A stretch of DNA of 64,000 nucleotides from JANXQG01 sp963719885 (GTDB taxonomy: Bacteria; Planctomycetota; Planctomycetia; Pirellulales; Thermoguttaceae). The translations under genes and the position numbers were made by a program. The stretch spans positions 124,001 to 188,000 of the forward strand of contig CAVRDP010000002.1 of the NCBI GenBank assembly GCA_963719885.1, written 5' to 3'. Positions 21,025 through 28,151 of the stretch are shown piece by piece (position 1 is the stretch's first letter; every line of letters begins with the position of its first letter). The notes below the pieces were generated by a model. It saw only the letters and a list, made by a program, of their open reading frames with translations. It had not been told where the DNA came from and did not search any database.

Positions 21025-21303
21025 CTTCGAGTTCTTGCCGGGGAGTATCGATTGCCATTCCATAAGTATAAGTTAGCTCGAGGTTTGGGGAAAGTGGTGC
21101 AAGTCCCACACGTGAACGTCTTGATTTCGGGCGAGAAATCGTCGGGCCGAAGGCCCGACAATTTCCCGTGCAGAAACCCTACTATGTCCGGTAACATGCC
21201 TGTGGGGGATCGTTTTGTTGATGTCAACAAAATGATCCAAATGCTTGGGTGGCATTATCAAGGCGAAACGAATTCTCGAGTGAGTTGCTCGCGCAATGCC
21301 TTG

Positions 21304-21912
21304 TTACGCCCCAGCGTGTGGGTCGTACGGCCTACGACCTTCCGATCGCGCAACCCAATACTCCGCCTTCAGGCGGTTTTGCTCACTGACGTTGTAAAGG
21401 ATTTCGCAGTCGCAGAAACCACCCTGACGCATGAGCACATGAAAGACATCAAACATTTCGTGTTCTTGGAACCCTCGGCTCAACAAGATCGGCCGCGAAT
21501 TTCGGAAGTCGCCCCAACACTGGCATCGTTCCCGATCGGCATTTTGTGGGCACATTACGTCATCGAGGAATTCGAAGAAACGAGAGCCGATTAAGCGCCT
21601 CATGACGGCCGGAGTGATGGTGTCAATCAGTTCCTCGTCAGGATATTGAAGGTCTTCGGGTTTCTCGCCAGGAGCCAATTCAAACCAAACCGAGTTATCA
21701 AGATGGCCGGTCTGGTATTCAGCCGGGATGAGGTGCGTAAGGTAGTGCCAGCGCTGGTATGGGTAGATCACGGCGAACTTCGAGTCGGTGAAGTAGATTG
21801 CGAGACGCGTCGGATCGCGCTTCCACGGCACTGCGCGGATATCGATTTCCGGGTAGGACGGGGTGACGAACCGTCTCAGATCGGCGACGATTTGGTCAGC
21901 AGTAAGGTTCAT
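21304..21912 (-). CDS. DUF2695-containing protein
   Basis: 202 residues with no signal peptide. The C-terminal block HVLMRQGGFCDCEILYNV is the hallmark of DUF2695; Cys residues in CDCE could bind metal. The N-terminal ~100 residues (PEIDIRAVPWKRDPTRLAIY, then FAVIYPYQRWHYLTHLIPAE) look like a compact alpha/beta domain without a recognised name. Function unknown. It stands alone upstream of the PQQ gene on the same strand, separated by ~245 bases that hold a short GTCGGGCC / GGCCCGAC palindrome. Confidence 0.65.
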   Translation of the reverse strand: MNLTADQIVADLRRFVTPSYPEIDIRAVPWKRDPTRLAIYFTDSKFAVIYPYQRWHYLTHLIPAEYQTGHLDNSVWFELAPGEKPEDLQYPDEELIDTITPAVMRRLIGSRFFEFLDDVMCPQNADRERCQCWGDFRNSRPILLSRGFQEHEMFDVFHVLMRQGGFCDCEILYNVSEQNRLKAEYWVARSEGRRPYDPHAGA

Positions 21913-22036
21913 CGCGATTCAAAAGTTCTGGCCGACAGCAACGTAGGGTGGTTTTCCATGAGGAACTCTCATAAAACGACGCTTCCTAGCCCGCTTGATT
22001 GTTACGTTTCCAGCACTCCTTGTCGAGTACCGGTCC

Positions 22037-23119
22037 CTATCGCTTCTCCGGCGTCGGGATCTTCTTCCCCTTGAGCTGATAGACATACGCCAGCACCTCG
22101 GCCACGGCGGCGTAGCGGCCTTGCGGAATGGGGTGATCGATCTCGACCTCGCGATACAAGGCCTGGGCCAAGGGTTTGCGCTCCAGGATGGGAATTCCGT
22201 GCTCCAGGGCCAGCTTTCGGATCCGCGCCGCGATCAGGCCGGCGCCCTTGGCCACCACCACCGGCGCGGCCATCGTCTGCGGATCGTACTGGATGGCGAT
22301 GGCCAATTCGGTCGGGTTGGTGATCACGGCGTCGGCGTTGGGCACCGCGGCGGAAATGCGGTGCAGGGCCAGTTGCCGCTGGACCTGCTTCCGCCGCGCG
22401 GCCATCTGCGGATTGGCTTCCAGGTTTTTCAATTCTTCGCGAACCTCCTGCGTCGTCATCCGCAGGTCGCGCTGCTGCTTCCACCATTGAAAGCCGTAGT
22501 CCAGGACCGCCAACAGCAGCAAGGCCAAGGCGATCTTCAGGCTCGTCCAGATCAGGACCTGCGCCAGAAAGACTGCGATCTCCGGCGTCGTCATGGCGGA
22601 CAGGCCAAGGACCTTCTCGCGCTGGCCATAGAGACAGGCATACGCTACGCCTGTCACCAGCACCATCTTCAAGAGCCCCATCACCAACCGCACCAGGCTG
22701 GCCAGCGAGAAAAGCCGCGCAAAACCCTGCAACGGATCCAACCGCATCAGGTCGGGCGCCAGTTTCTCCGGCAGAAAAAGAAATCCGACTTGCAGGAAGT
22801 TTGCCGCGATGCCCGTAAACAGGAGCACTCCCAAGATCGGCAACAAATAGCAGGCCAGCGCGTAGGCAAGGTGCTGCCCATGGGCGACGAAGAATTGCGG
22901 TTCGGCTGCCAGCCAGGGTTCGCCGCCCAGTTGTTCGGTCGCGTAGCGCGCCAGCATTTCGACCAGCGGGCCGCCCATCCATAATAGTGCCGCCAGCCCG
23001 ACCAGCAGCAAGGCGGCGGAGGCCAGGTCCTGGCTCTTGGCCACCTGGCCCTCTTCCCGCGCCTGCTGACGGCGGTGCGGAGTTGCATCTTGCGTTTTTT
23101 CGCCGTCGGTTTCCGCCAT
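22037..23119 (-). CDS. flhB: Flagellar export switch protein FlhB
   Basis: Inner-membrane component of the flagellar type III export gate that switches substrate specificity. The N-terminal motif EKTQDATPHRRQQAREEGQV, four hydrophobic segments (for example LLLVGLAALLWMGG and LLPILGVLLFTGIAANF) and the cytoplasmic domain with ITNPTELAIAIQYD are present. The self-cleavage motif is NPTE instead of the usual NPTH. The conserved ending VPVVVAKG-like block (APVVVAKGAGLIAARIRKLA) and RKPLAQALYREVEIDHPIP follow. Length (360) is normal. It is the last gene of the flagellar run; flhA does not follow it here. Confidence 0.96.
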   Translation of the reverse strand: MAETDGEKTQDATPHRRQQAREEGQVAKSQDLASAALLLVGLAALLWMGGPLVEMLARYATEQLGGEPWLAAEPQFFVAHGQHLAYALACYLLPILGVLLFTGIAANFLQVGFLFLPEKLAPDLMRLDPLQGFARLFSLASLVRLVMGLLKMVLVTGVAYACLYGQREKVLGLSAMTTPEIAVFLAQVLIWTSLKIALALLLLAVLDYGFQWWKQQRDLRMTTQEVREELKNLEANPQMAARRKQVQRQLALHRISAAVPNADAVITNPTELAIAIQYDPQTMAAPVVVAKGAGLIAARIRKLALEHGIPILERKPLAQALYREVEIDHPIPQGRYAAVAEVLAYVYQLKGKKIPTPEKR

Positions 23120-23134
23120 GTCGGGGGTCGAATG

Positions 23135-23968
23135 TTACGGGGAGTTCGGCGGGACCCGCAAGGTTTGGAAGAGGACCTGCAAGGTCGGCGCAACCTGATC
23201 CTGGAAGACCAGCAAGGACGTCCCCAGGGAAACGAAAAATACGCCGAACGTGATCATGGCGTTCAGGCCGAAGCCGATGACCATGACATTCAATTGCGGC
23301 AGCGTGCGGCCGATCAGCCCCAACACCAGCGTGGCCAGCAGTACGGCCGTCACCACCGGCGCCGCAGTGCGGACCGCCACGTGGAAACTTTGCGCGATCA
23401 AGACCAAGAACATTTCGACCAACGACGTGAGCCAGCCGAGACCCGGACCGCCGTCGCCCGTGCCGAGAAACATGACCACGCTTCCGCCGGGCGGGATGGC
23501 GCGGAACGTGTCCAGCAGGCCGCCCAGCAGGATGCGATGCCCGCCGATGACCAGGAACAAGGCTGTGCTCAGCAGGGCCAGCAGTTGCGAGAACAGCGGC
23601 ACGTTCGTCGCCGTCCCGGGATCGAAGACGTCGGAAAGGGTGAGTCCGCCGACGCGGCTCATCAGGTCGCCCGCCATCTGGACTCCGCCCAGCAGGATCG
23701 TAATTCCCATCCCCAGGACCAGGCCGATCACGAGTTCACCGCCGATGACCACCACGTAAACCAACAGGCTGCCGGGGTAGGGCAAGGTGGCGGACCATTG
23801 GCTGGGCATGATCAGCACGGCCAAGGCCAGCGCGATCAGGGCGCGGACCGTTGCCGGGGCTTGCGTCAAGCCGAAAACCGGCGACGCGATCAGCACGCCG
23901 CTGGTCCGCGTCAACACCAGGGTGAAGATCAGGAATTTCTCGACGTTGAGCAAGGCCAGTGCGTTCAT
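23135..23968 (-). CDS. fliR: Flagellar export protein FliR
   Basis: Integral membrane export-gate component (277 residues). From MNALALLNVEKFLIFTLVLT six to seven hydrophobic segments follow. Family landmarks are TRTSGVLIASPVFG near the start, GELVIGLVLGMGITILLGGV in the middle, and RTLPQLNVMVIGFGLNAMIT near the end. The upstream extension in this frame is charged and overlaps fliQ, so the Met at 23968 is the start. It lies 5 bases after fliQ and 15 before flhB. Confidence 0.95.
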   Translation of the reverse strand: MNALALLNVEKFLIFTLVLTRTSGVLIASPVFGLTQAPATVRALIALALAVLIMPSQWSATLPYPGSLLVYVVVIGGELVIGLVLGMGITILLGGVQMAGDLMSRVGGLTLSDVFDPGTATNVPLFSQLLALLSTALFLVIGGHRILLGGLLDTFRAIPPGGSVVMFLGTGDGGPGLGWLTSLVEMFLVLIAQSFHVAVRTAAPVVTAVLLATLVLGLIGRTLPQLNVMVIGFGLNAMITFGVFFVSLGTSLLVFQDQVAPTLQVLFQTLRVPPNSP

Positions 23969-23973
23969 CGGAA

Positions 23974-24252
23974 CTAAAATCTTCCCGGGATCCCCGCGAT
24001 CACGTCGATCGTATACTGCATCATCTGGCTCAGCAGCCAGGGCAGCGTAAAGCTCAGCACCAGGACCATGATTACGATTTTCGGCACGAATGCCACCGTT
24101 TGTTCCTGGATCTGCGTCACCGCCTGCAGCAGGCCGATCACCAGGCCCACGACCATTCCCGCCACGAGCACCGGGGCCGCAATCAAGAGACTCATCCAGA
24201 TCGCCTCGCAACCGAGTCCAATGGCTAGTTCGGTTAGAGAGTCAGGAGACAT
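23974..24252 (-). CDS. fliQ: Flagellar export protein FliQ
   Basis: 92 residues with two membrane spans, the size expected of FliQ. The landmark PVLVAGMVVGLVIGLLQAVT followed by QIQEQTVAFVPKIVIMVLVL is characteristic. It starts 1 base after the fliP stop and is followed at once by fliR, keeping the fliPQR order. Confidence 0.96.
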   Translation of the reverse strand: MSPDSLTELAIGLGCEAIWMSLLIAAPVLVAGMVVGLVIGLLQAVTQIQEQTVAFVPKIVIMVLVLSFTLPWLLSQMMQYTIDVIAGIPGRF

Positions 24253-24253
24253 G

Positions 24254-25109
24254 TCACTTCACCATTTGGAAGCTCTGCATCAACATCCCCACCACCAGAT
24301 GCCATCCGTCCACCAGCACAAACAACAGGATCTTGAACGGCAGCGAGACCAGCGTGGGCGGCAACATGAGCATGCCCATCGATACCGTGACGCTGGCAAT
24401 CACCACGTCCAAAATCAGGAACGGCAGGTAGATCTGGAATCCGATGAGGAACGCCGTCTTCAATTCGCTGAGCATGTAAGCGGGCAGGAGGACCGTCAAC
24501 GGCACGTCGTCATACTTGGTTGGGGCGGGCTCGGTCGAGGCATACTTCCAGAACAACAACACGTCGTCGGTGTTGCCGGTCCGTTCGATCTGTGCGCTCA
24601 TGAATTGCCGGATGGGTGCCGCGCCCGGGTCCAGGCCTGCTCCAGGCCGATCTGCTTGTTCGTATAGGGGACGATCGACCCCTCGTAAACCTGCTTCCAC
24701 GTCGGGGCCATGACCAAGAGCGTGATGAACATGGCCAGCGAGGTAAGCACCTGGTTGGGCGGAAGCGTTTGCGTGCCCAGCGCCTGCCGCAACATGCTCA
24801 GCACCACCGCCACGCGGACGAAACATGTGGTCATCAAGAGGATCGCCGGCGCCAGGCTCAGCACGGTCAACAGCAGCATGACCTGGATCGTGGAACTGAG
24901 CCCTTCCGGGCTGACCCACTTTTCCGGTCCGGCGGACAAACCTTGTGGCACGTCGAGCGTTAGCGGCCGACTGCCGGCATCCTCGCCCCGGGCCGCCGCG
25001 GGAGCGAAAGCGCCAGCAAGAGCAAGACGAACGCCACCGGCAAACTGAGAAGATGTCGCGCCGTCCCCGTTCGCCAATCTGCCATTTGCAATCTTTTTTC
25101 TTCACACAT
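24254..25109 (-). CDS. fliP: Flagellar export protein FliP, two probable frameshifts
   Basis: Core channel subunit of flagellar export. A signal-peptide-like start (MADWRTGTARHLLSLPVAFV at 25085, or MCEEKRL at 25109) is in one frame. The main body, STIQVMLLLTVLSLAPAILL, MTTCFVRVAVVLSMLRQALG and PPNQVLTSLAMFITLLVMAP, is in a second frame. GAAPIRQFMSAQIERTG, then LLPAYMLSELKTAFLIGFQI and SVSMGMLMLPPTLVSLPFKI, are in a third. Missing bases near 25025-25050 and 24626-24634 explain both breaks. Every signature of FliP is present, so the gene is probably intact in the organism. It follows fliO and precedes fliQ by 1 base. Confidence 0.88.
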
Positions 25110-25110
25110 G

Positions 25111-26257
25111 TTATTTCTCCCAGCGATAACGCCTTCGTTGCGCCGACGGGCTCGAGGTTATCGAGCTCCGAGGGCTCGCCGCGGGCACCCGGTACCTCGG
25201 GTCGGGGGGCCAATTGCTGAAAGACCTGCCGGAAGGCCGTCGTGGCACTTTTCGGATGGGCTTGCTGGCAGATGCCGGCGATGCGATCGACTTCCAGCGG
25301 ATCGGTCACCTCGGTCAGGGTTTCGGTGCCGCCGGGCGTGATCGACACCAGCAGCAGCTTGTTGCCGCAGCGCAGAAGTTGCACTTGCTGGCGTGCCCCG
25401 AGCAGGGCGCGGCCGAGGATCTCGAAGACCTCCTTGGGCAGCACTAGCGATCCGCGCGGAGCGGCCTTGCGCATGGCCCAGGCGACGATGAAGAAGAGCC
25501 CCAGCACGACGGCCAGGCTTCCGCCGACCGTGATCATCGCGCTGAGCGGCGAACTCTTGCCTGGGGGATTCTTACTGCCGACCAGGAGTACCTCGTGCCC
25601 GCTGCCCAGGCCGAGCCGACCCGGGGTACCGGGTGCCCGCGCCGATTCTTCTTTTGCGGGCGGCGATGCAGGAACTGCTGCGGGCGGCGCATCCGCTGCG
25701 GGCGGCATCGGCACGGCTCTCTTGTCCGGATCATGCTGGGCGGCGGGCTCTGTCGCCGGATGGCGCAGTGGTCGCAGCACGTTGAGTAAGGCGGGCGCCG
25801 AGTCGTCGACTTTTGTTTTTTCCGCCGCCGACCGCGGGTACACGATGCCCGGCGTATCGCGTTGTCGCGGACTTGGCGGATCAGGTGCAAGTTCGGCCGT
25901 TGCTGCCGCGACCATGGATACATGGTGCCCGCCCGGCGGTGCGGTTTCCGTGACTTTGGGCGCGGAGACGGTCGCCGACGACCCCGCGTACATGGTGCCC
26001 GGTGCGTACTCGGTAACCTTTGGCCCGGGCACCCGATACTCCGGGTCGGCGGGCGCCGACCCGGCACCCGGCAGGCTGCTGGATTGTTCCGAGTGCCGGG
26101 TGCCCGCCGCGTTCTCGTGGTCGGCGGTCGATGGATTGGACCACCACGGTTCCCCGGCTTGGTTGGCAGGAAGATCGGCCGCCACCGCAACCGACCATGG
26201 GTACATGGTGCCCGCCGCGACCAGGCAAGATCCCAGTAGAGTGATGAGTGAAGGCAT
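25111..26257 (-). CDS. fliO: Flagellar export protein FliO, enlarged by hairpin elements
   Basis: FliO helps assemble FliP. The recognisable part is a membrane span (MITVGGSLAVVLGLFFIVAW) followed by the FliO domain (LVLPKEVFEILGRALLGARQ, QVQLLRCGNKLLLVSI). Before it lies a ~220-residue Pro/Ala-rich extracytoplasmic stretch carrying many hairpin elements. One element sits inside the signal peptide MPSLITLLGSCLVAAGTMYP. One extra G near 25141-25146 probably breaks the end; repaired, the protein ends AQRRRYRWEK with a TAA just before the fliP start. Read without repair, the frame runs on into fliP as a false 684-residue fusion. Confidence 0.8.
25183..25204 (+). repeat. Covarying hairpin element, copy 5
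   Basis: Arms ACCCGG/TCGGGT (one G-T pair), loop TACC. Near the end of fliO, encoding PEVPGAR. Confidence 0.85.
25579..25600 (-). repeat. Covarying hairpin element, copy 6 (diverged)
   Basis: Arms ACGAGG/CCTGGT with one mismatch, loop TACT. In fliO, encoding HEVLLVG. Confidence 0.7.
25617..25638 (-). repeat. Covarying hairpin element, copy 7
   Basis: Arms ACCCGG/CCGGGT, loop TACC. In fliO, encoding APGTPGR. Confidence 0.9.
25829..25850 (-). repeat. Covarying hairpin element, copy 8
   Basis: Arms ATCGTG/CGCGGT (two G-T pairs), loop TACC. In fliO, encoding GIVYPRS. Confidence 0.8.
25909..25930 (-). repeat. Covarying hairpin element, copy 9
   Basis: Arms ACCATG/CATGGT, loop TATC. In fliO, encoding GHHVSMV. 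Confidence 0.88.
25979..26000 (-). repeat. Covarying hairpin element, copy 10
   Basis: Arms ACCATG/CGGGGT with one mismatch, loop TACG. In fliO, encoding GTMYAGS. Confidence 0.8.
26027..26048 (+). repeat. Covarying hairpin element, copy 11
   Basis: Arms ACCCGA/CCGGGT with the innermost pair lost, loop TACT. In fliO, antisense to the gene, encoding DPEYRVPG. Confidence 0.85.
26194..26215 (-). repeat. Covarying hairpin element, copy 12
   Basis: Arms ACCATG/CATGGT, loop TACC. Inside the fliO signal peptide, encoding GTMYPWS between LVAA and VAVAAD. Confidence 0.92.
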
Positions 26258-26332
26258 CCTTGCACTTCCTTGTTTGTAATGGGTGCGGTCGACGGGCACC
26301 GAGCGCACCGTACTGCTTTTTGAACCAGCTTC

Positions 26333-27118
26333 TCAGGAAAACACGTTGGCCCCGACGATCAGTTCGGCCACGCGGACGCAAAAGTTGTCGTTGAGCACCA
26401 GCACTTCGCCCCGCGCAATGAGGCGGCCGTTGACGTAAATATCGACCGGATCACCTGCCAGCTTGTCCAGCGGAACGACGGAGCCCTTGCGAAGCTTCAA
26501 TACGTCCTCCAGATACATGTGGGTCCGCCCCAACTCGATCTTCAAATCGAGTTCAACGTTGCGGATCAGATCCAGCGTGGCGGTTTCCTGCGAGGGTGTG
26601 GCGGGGGCGAACTCATTAAGCCGATAGGAAGAGACGCCCGTGGGGATTTCGCCCAGCCGGCCGGAGTTCACGGATTCCAGGGCCTTCTCCGCTTGGGCCA
26701 AGAGGTATTCGATGTCCTGCGCGGCAATGTCCGGTTCCCGGGACGGTTGCGTGGCCGCCTCCCCTGGGTACAGGGTGCCCGGCCGGGTACCCTCTGGGTG
26801 CGGCGGTGGCGCGGGTGCCGCGGCCGGACCAGGAGTACCGGGTGCCCCGGCAACCGTGGCCGGCAGGCTGCCGGCGCCTTCGTTGAGCAACTTTTCAATG
26901 TCGTCCTGGGCCAATGATGAGTCGTCCTTGCCGCCGGTCATGGGTACATCGTGCCCGCGGGCCGGTGCCGGGGCACCCGGTACTCCGGGTCGAGCCGCCT
27001 TCGTCGACCCTGGGTGCAGGGTGCCCGCGGGCCCACCCGGAGTACCGGGTACCAGCTTCGTCTGACTGAAGAGCCGCTCGATCTCGTCCTGGCTCATCAG
27101 GGAATCGTCGTTCGCCAT
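26333..27118 (-). CDS. fliN: Flagellar motor switch protein FliN with three FliM-like N-terminal motifs
   Basis: Switch-complex (C-ring) protein of 261 residues, twice the usual FliN length. The C-terminal SpoA domain is complete (residues ~185-258: NVELDLKIELGRTHMYLEDV, LKLRKGSVVPLDKLAGDPVD, VYVNG-type DIYVNGRLIARGEVLVLNDN). The N-terminal ~145 residues hold three motifs like the CheY-P-binding start of FliM: SQDEIERLF (9-17), AQDDIEKLL (70-78) and AQDIEYLL (133-140). Pro/Gly/Ala-rich linkers containing six hairpin elements separate them. fliM is not found between fliL and fliN. The protein may therefore combine part of the signal-receiving role of FliM with FliN, which is inference. Confidence 0.92.
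   Translation of the reverse strand: MANDDSLMSQDEIERLFSQTKLVPGTPGGPAGTLHPGSTKAARPGVPGAPAPARGHDVPMTGGKDDSSLAQDDIEKLLNEGAGSLPATVAGAPGTPGPAAAPAPPPHPEGTRPGTLYPGEAATQPSREPDIAAQDIEYLLAQAEKALESVNSGRLGEIPTGVSSYRLNEFAPATPSQETATLDLIRNVELDLKIELGRTHMYLEDVLKLRKGSVVPLDKLAGDPVDIYVNGRLIARGEVLVLNDNFCVRVAELIVGANVFS
26761..26780 (-). repeat. Covarying hairpin element, copy 13
   Basis: Arms ACCCTG/CAGGGG, loop TACC. In fliN, encoding GTLYPG. Confidence 0.82.
26826..26847 (-). repeat. Covarying hairpin element, copy 14
   Basis: Arms ACCCGG/CCTGGT with one mismatch, loop TACT. In fliN, encoding GAPGTPGP. Confidence 0.85.
26935..26956 (-). repeat. Covarying hairpin element, copy 15 (diverged)
   Basis: Arms ACGATG/CATGAC with the outer pairs lost, loop TACC. 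In fliN, encoding GHDVPMTG. Confidence 0.7.
26971..26992 (+). repeat. Covarying hairpin element, copy 16
   Basis: Arms ACCCGG/CCGGGT, loop TACT. In fliN in the antisense orientation, encoding RPGVPGAP. Confidence 0.92.
27005..27026 (-). repeat. Covarying hairpin element, copy 17
   Basis: Arms ACCCTG/CAGGGT, loop CACC. In fliN, encoding GTLHPGS. Confidence 0.85.
27033..27053 (-). repeat. Covarying hairpin element, copy 18
   Basis: Arms ACCCGG/CCGGGT, loop TACT; the GGGC flank is GGT. In fliN, encoding LVPGTPGG. Confidence 0.82.
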
Positions 27119-27157
27119 GGGAATCCGTTCCTCACGCGCTTGATGATCAACGTCTTG

Positions 27158-27745
27158 TTAGTTCTCAAACGATGAATAATCGCTGATGACCAGTTCCTGC
27201 AAGAGTGGCTTGCCGAGGATGTGTCGTGCCTTTTCGAGGATCGTTCGCTTGATCAATCCGAGGCTGGGATCGGTCAGGTCGGCCATCTCTGCGCTGCGCA
27301 CCACCAGCATGACCTGTTCGCGAAAACGGCTTTGGTTCGCCTCGAAAAGACGCTCGAAGTCTTTCTTGTTCTCGGCCGCGACGATGCCATACAGGTGGAA
27401 ATCGACTCGCAAGGTCGCGTTCGAGGCTGGCTGGTAGATCGTTACCGAAAACTCCTTCAGGTCGACCTCCACGTTCGCCGCCACGTCGCCTTCTTCGGCC
27501 GGCTCGGTCTTGCCTTTCTTGTGATCGGCAGGCGACCCTGGGTACGGGGTGCCCCTGGCCGCGTTGCTCGCGGCCAATGCCGAGTCGGACGTGGTGGGGA
27601 TACACAGGTAAGCCACCACGCATTCCACGGCGACCACGACCACGACCAGGCCGAGAACCAGGATCTTGCCCAGCTTCGATCCCTTGGCCGGCGGACGTGT
27701 GCCGCCGTCGGCATTTTTCTCAGGAGTGGATGATGTCTGGGCCAT
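27158..27745 (-). CDS. fliL: Flagellar basal-body protein FliL
   Basis: Membrane protein associated with the stator and basal body (195 residues). A cytoplasmic N-terminus (MAQTSSTPEKNADGG) is followed by one membrane span (ILVLGLVVVVVAVECVVAYL). The periplasmic stomatin-like part then reads VEVDLKEFSVTIYQPASNAT, LRVDFHLYGIV and RTILEKARHILGKPLLQEL. A hairpin element (RGTPYPGS) has expanded the linker just after the membrane span. fliN follows directly on the left; fliM, usual at this place, is absent. Confidence 0.9.
   Translation of the reverse strand: MAQTSSTPEKNADGGTRPPAKGSKLGKILVLGLVVVVVAVECVVAYLCIPTTSDSALAASNAARGTPYPGSPADHKKGKTEPAEEGDVAANVEVDLKEFSVTIYQPASNATLRVDFHLYGIVAAENKKDFERLFEANQSRFREQVMLVVRSAEMADLTDPSLGLIKRTILEKARHILGKPLLQELVISDYSSFEN
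27533..27554 (-). repeat. Covarying hairpin element, copy 19
   Basis: Arms ACCCCG/CAGGGT with one mismatch, loop TACC. In fliL after the membrane span, encoding GTPYPGS. Confidence 0.85.
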
Positions 27746-27931
27746 GGCAGTTTCGCGGTTTCCCAGGTTCCTGCTCCCACTGGGAGCGGGTTAGGGTGAG
27801 GGGCCGTCTTCTTTTTACAATAGGGCTGGGCGGATCGTCTCTCAATTCTAAGTTGTCGTTTGGCGGTTGGCGCGGAAAACCATTCCTCTCTTTCAGTTCC
27901 TGCCGTCCCTTTATTCCGTCCGCGAGGATTC
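27746..27931. other. Intergenic gap where motA and motB would be expected
   Basis: 186 bases between flbD and fliL with no reading frame related to stator proteins. It contains CTCCCACTGGGAG (near 27774), a palindrome often seen in repeat-rich spacers. Confidence 0.55.
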
Positions 27932-28135
27932 TTAGGCCCTTCGGGGCGATGGCACCAGGTGCTTCGCCTGTTGGTAGACCATCGCCCGCCGCAGCACCTC
28001 GTCCATCGCCTCGGCCACGATCAGCCGCTGGCCGGTCGTGAGCGTGATGAACGTATCGGGCCGGGCCTCGACGTATTGGATCAGCTCGGCGTTGAGGATG
28101 AACGGTTCGCCTCCCAAGCGGGTTAATTGGATCAT
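27932..28135 (-). CDS. flbD: Flagellar protein FlbD
   Basis: 67 residues. MIQLTRLGGEPFILNAELIQ, YVEARPDTFITLTTGQRLIV and EAMDEVLRRAMVYQQ match the whole length of the FlbD family, a small protein encoded in flagellar operons of many phyla with no firm biochemical role. The start at 28135 was chosen because longer frames only add bases overlapping flgE. It lies 16 bases after flgE. Confidence 0.93.
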   Translation of the reverse strand: MIQLTRLGGEPFILNAELIQYVEARPDTFITLTTGQRLIVAEAMDEVLRRAMVYQQAKHLVPSPRRA

Positions 28136-28151
28136 GACGGCAAAACAGCTT

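Larger units (their letters stand above)
18701..21058 (-). pseudogene. PQQ-binding-like beta-propeller protein with TPR-like N-terminus, two compensating frameshifts
   Basis: Three frame segments spell a ~780-residue exported protein. The N-terminal hydrophobic stretch (LCFAVLVVLGGIVTPAAQA) resembles a signal peptide. Helical repeats follow (AHLERAKACLAEHQWDEAVE), then DWPTFAGSPTRNAIAP and propeller blades such as VFVADQAEIFGFRCDTGQPV, LYVAPADSPRVYALDAETGQ and LLIATPNELIVLG. Breaks lie near 20312-20320 (a missing base) and 19555-19570 (an extra base). It carries two hairpin elements encoding GAPGTPG, and a ~103-bp palindromic repeat sits between the first Met and the signal peptide. In planctomycetes such proteins are often encoded beside MoxR/DUF58 genes, as here. 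Its TAA stop lies inside the insertion sequence end. Confidence 0.78.

Noticed and set aside
26061..26110. Another full hairpin copy in fliO
   Set aside because: The ACCCGG and GGGTGCCC words are there, but the loop is long and the arms do not pair as in the family; at best a decayed copy.
24254..26308. Single 684-residue FliO-FliP fusion
   Set aside because: The frame passes through the fliP region out of phase and only rejoins it after a missing base; two separate genes with frameshifts explain it better.
26289..26310. Hairpin copy between fliO and fliN
   Set aside because: Only the left half (GGGCACCGAGCGCA) matches; the right arm is missing.
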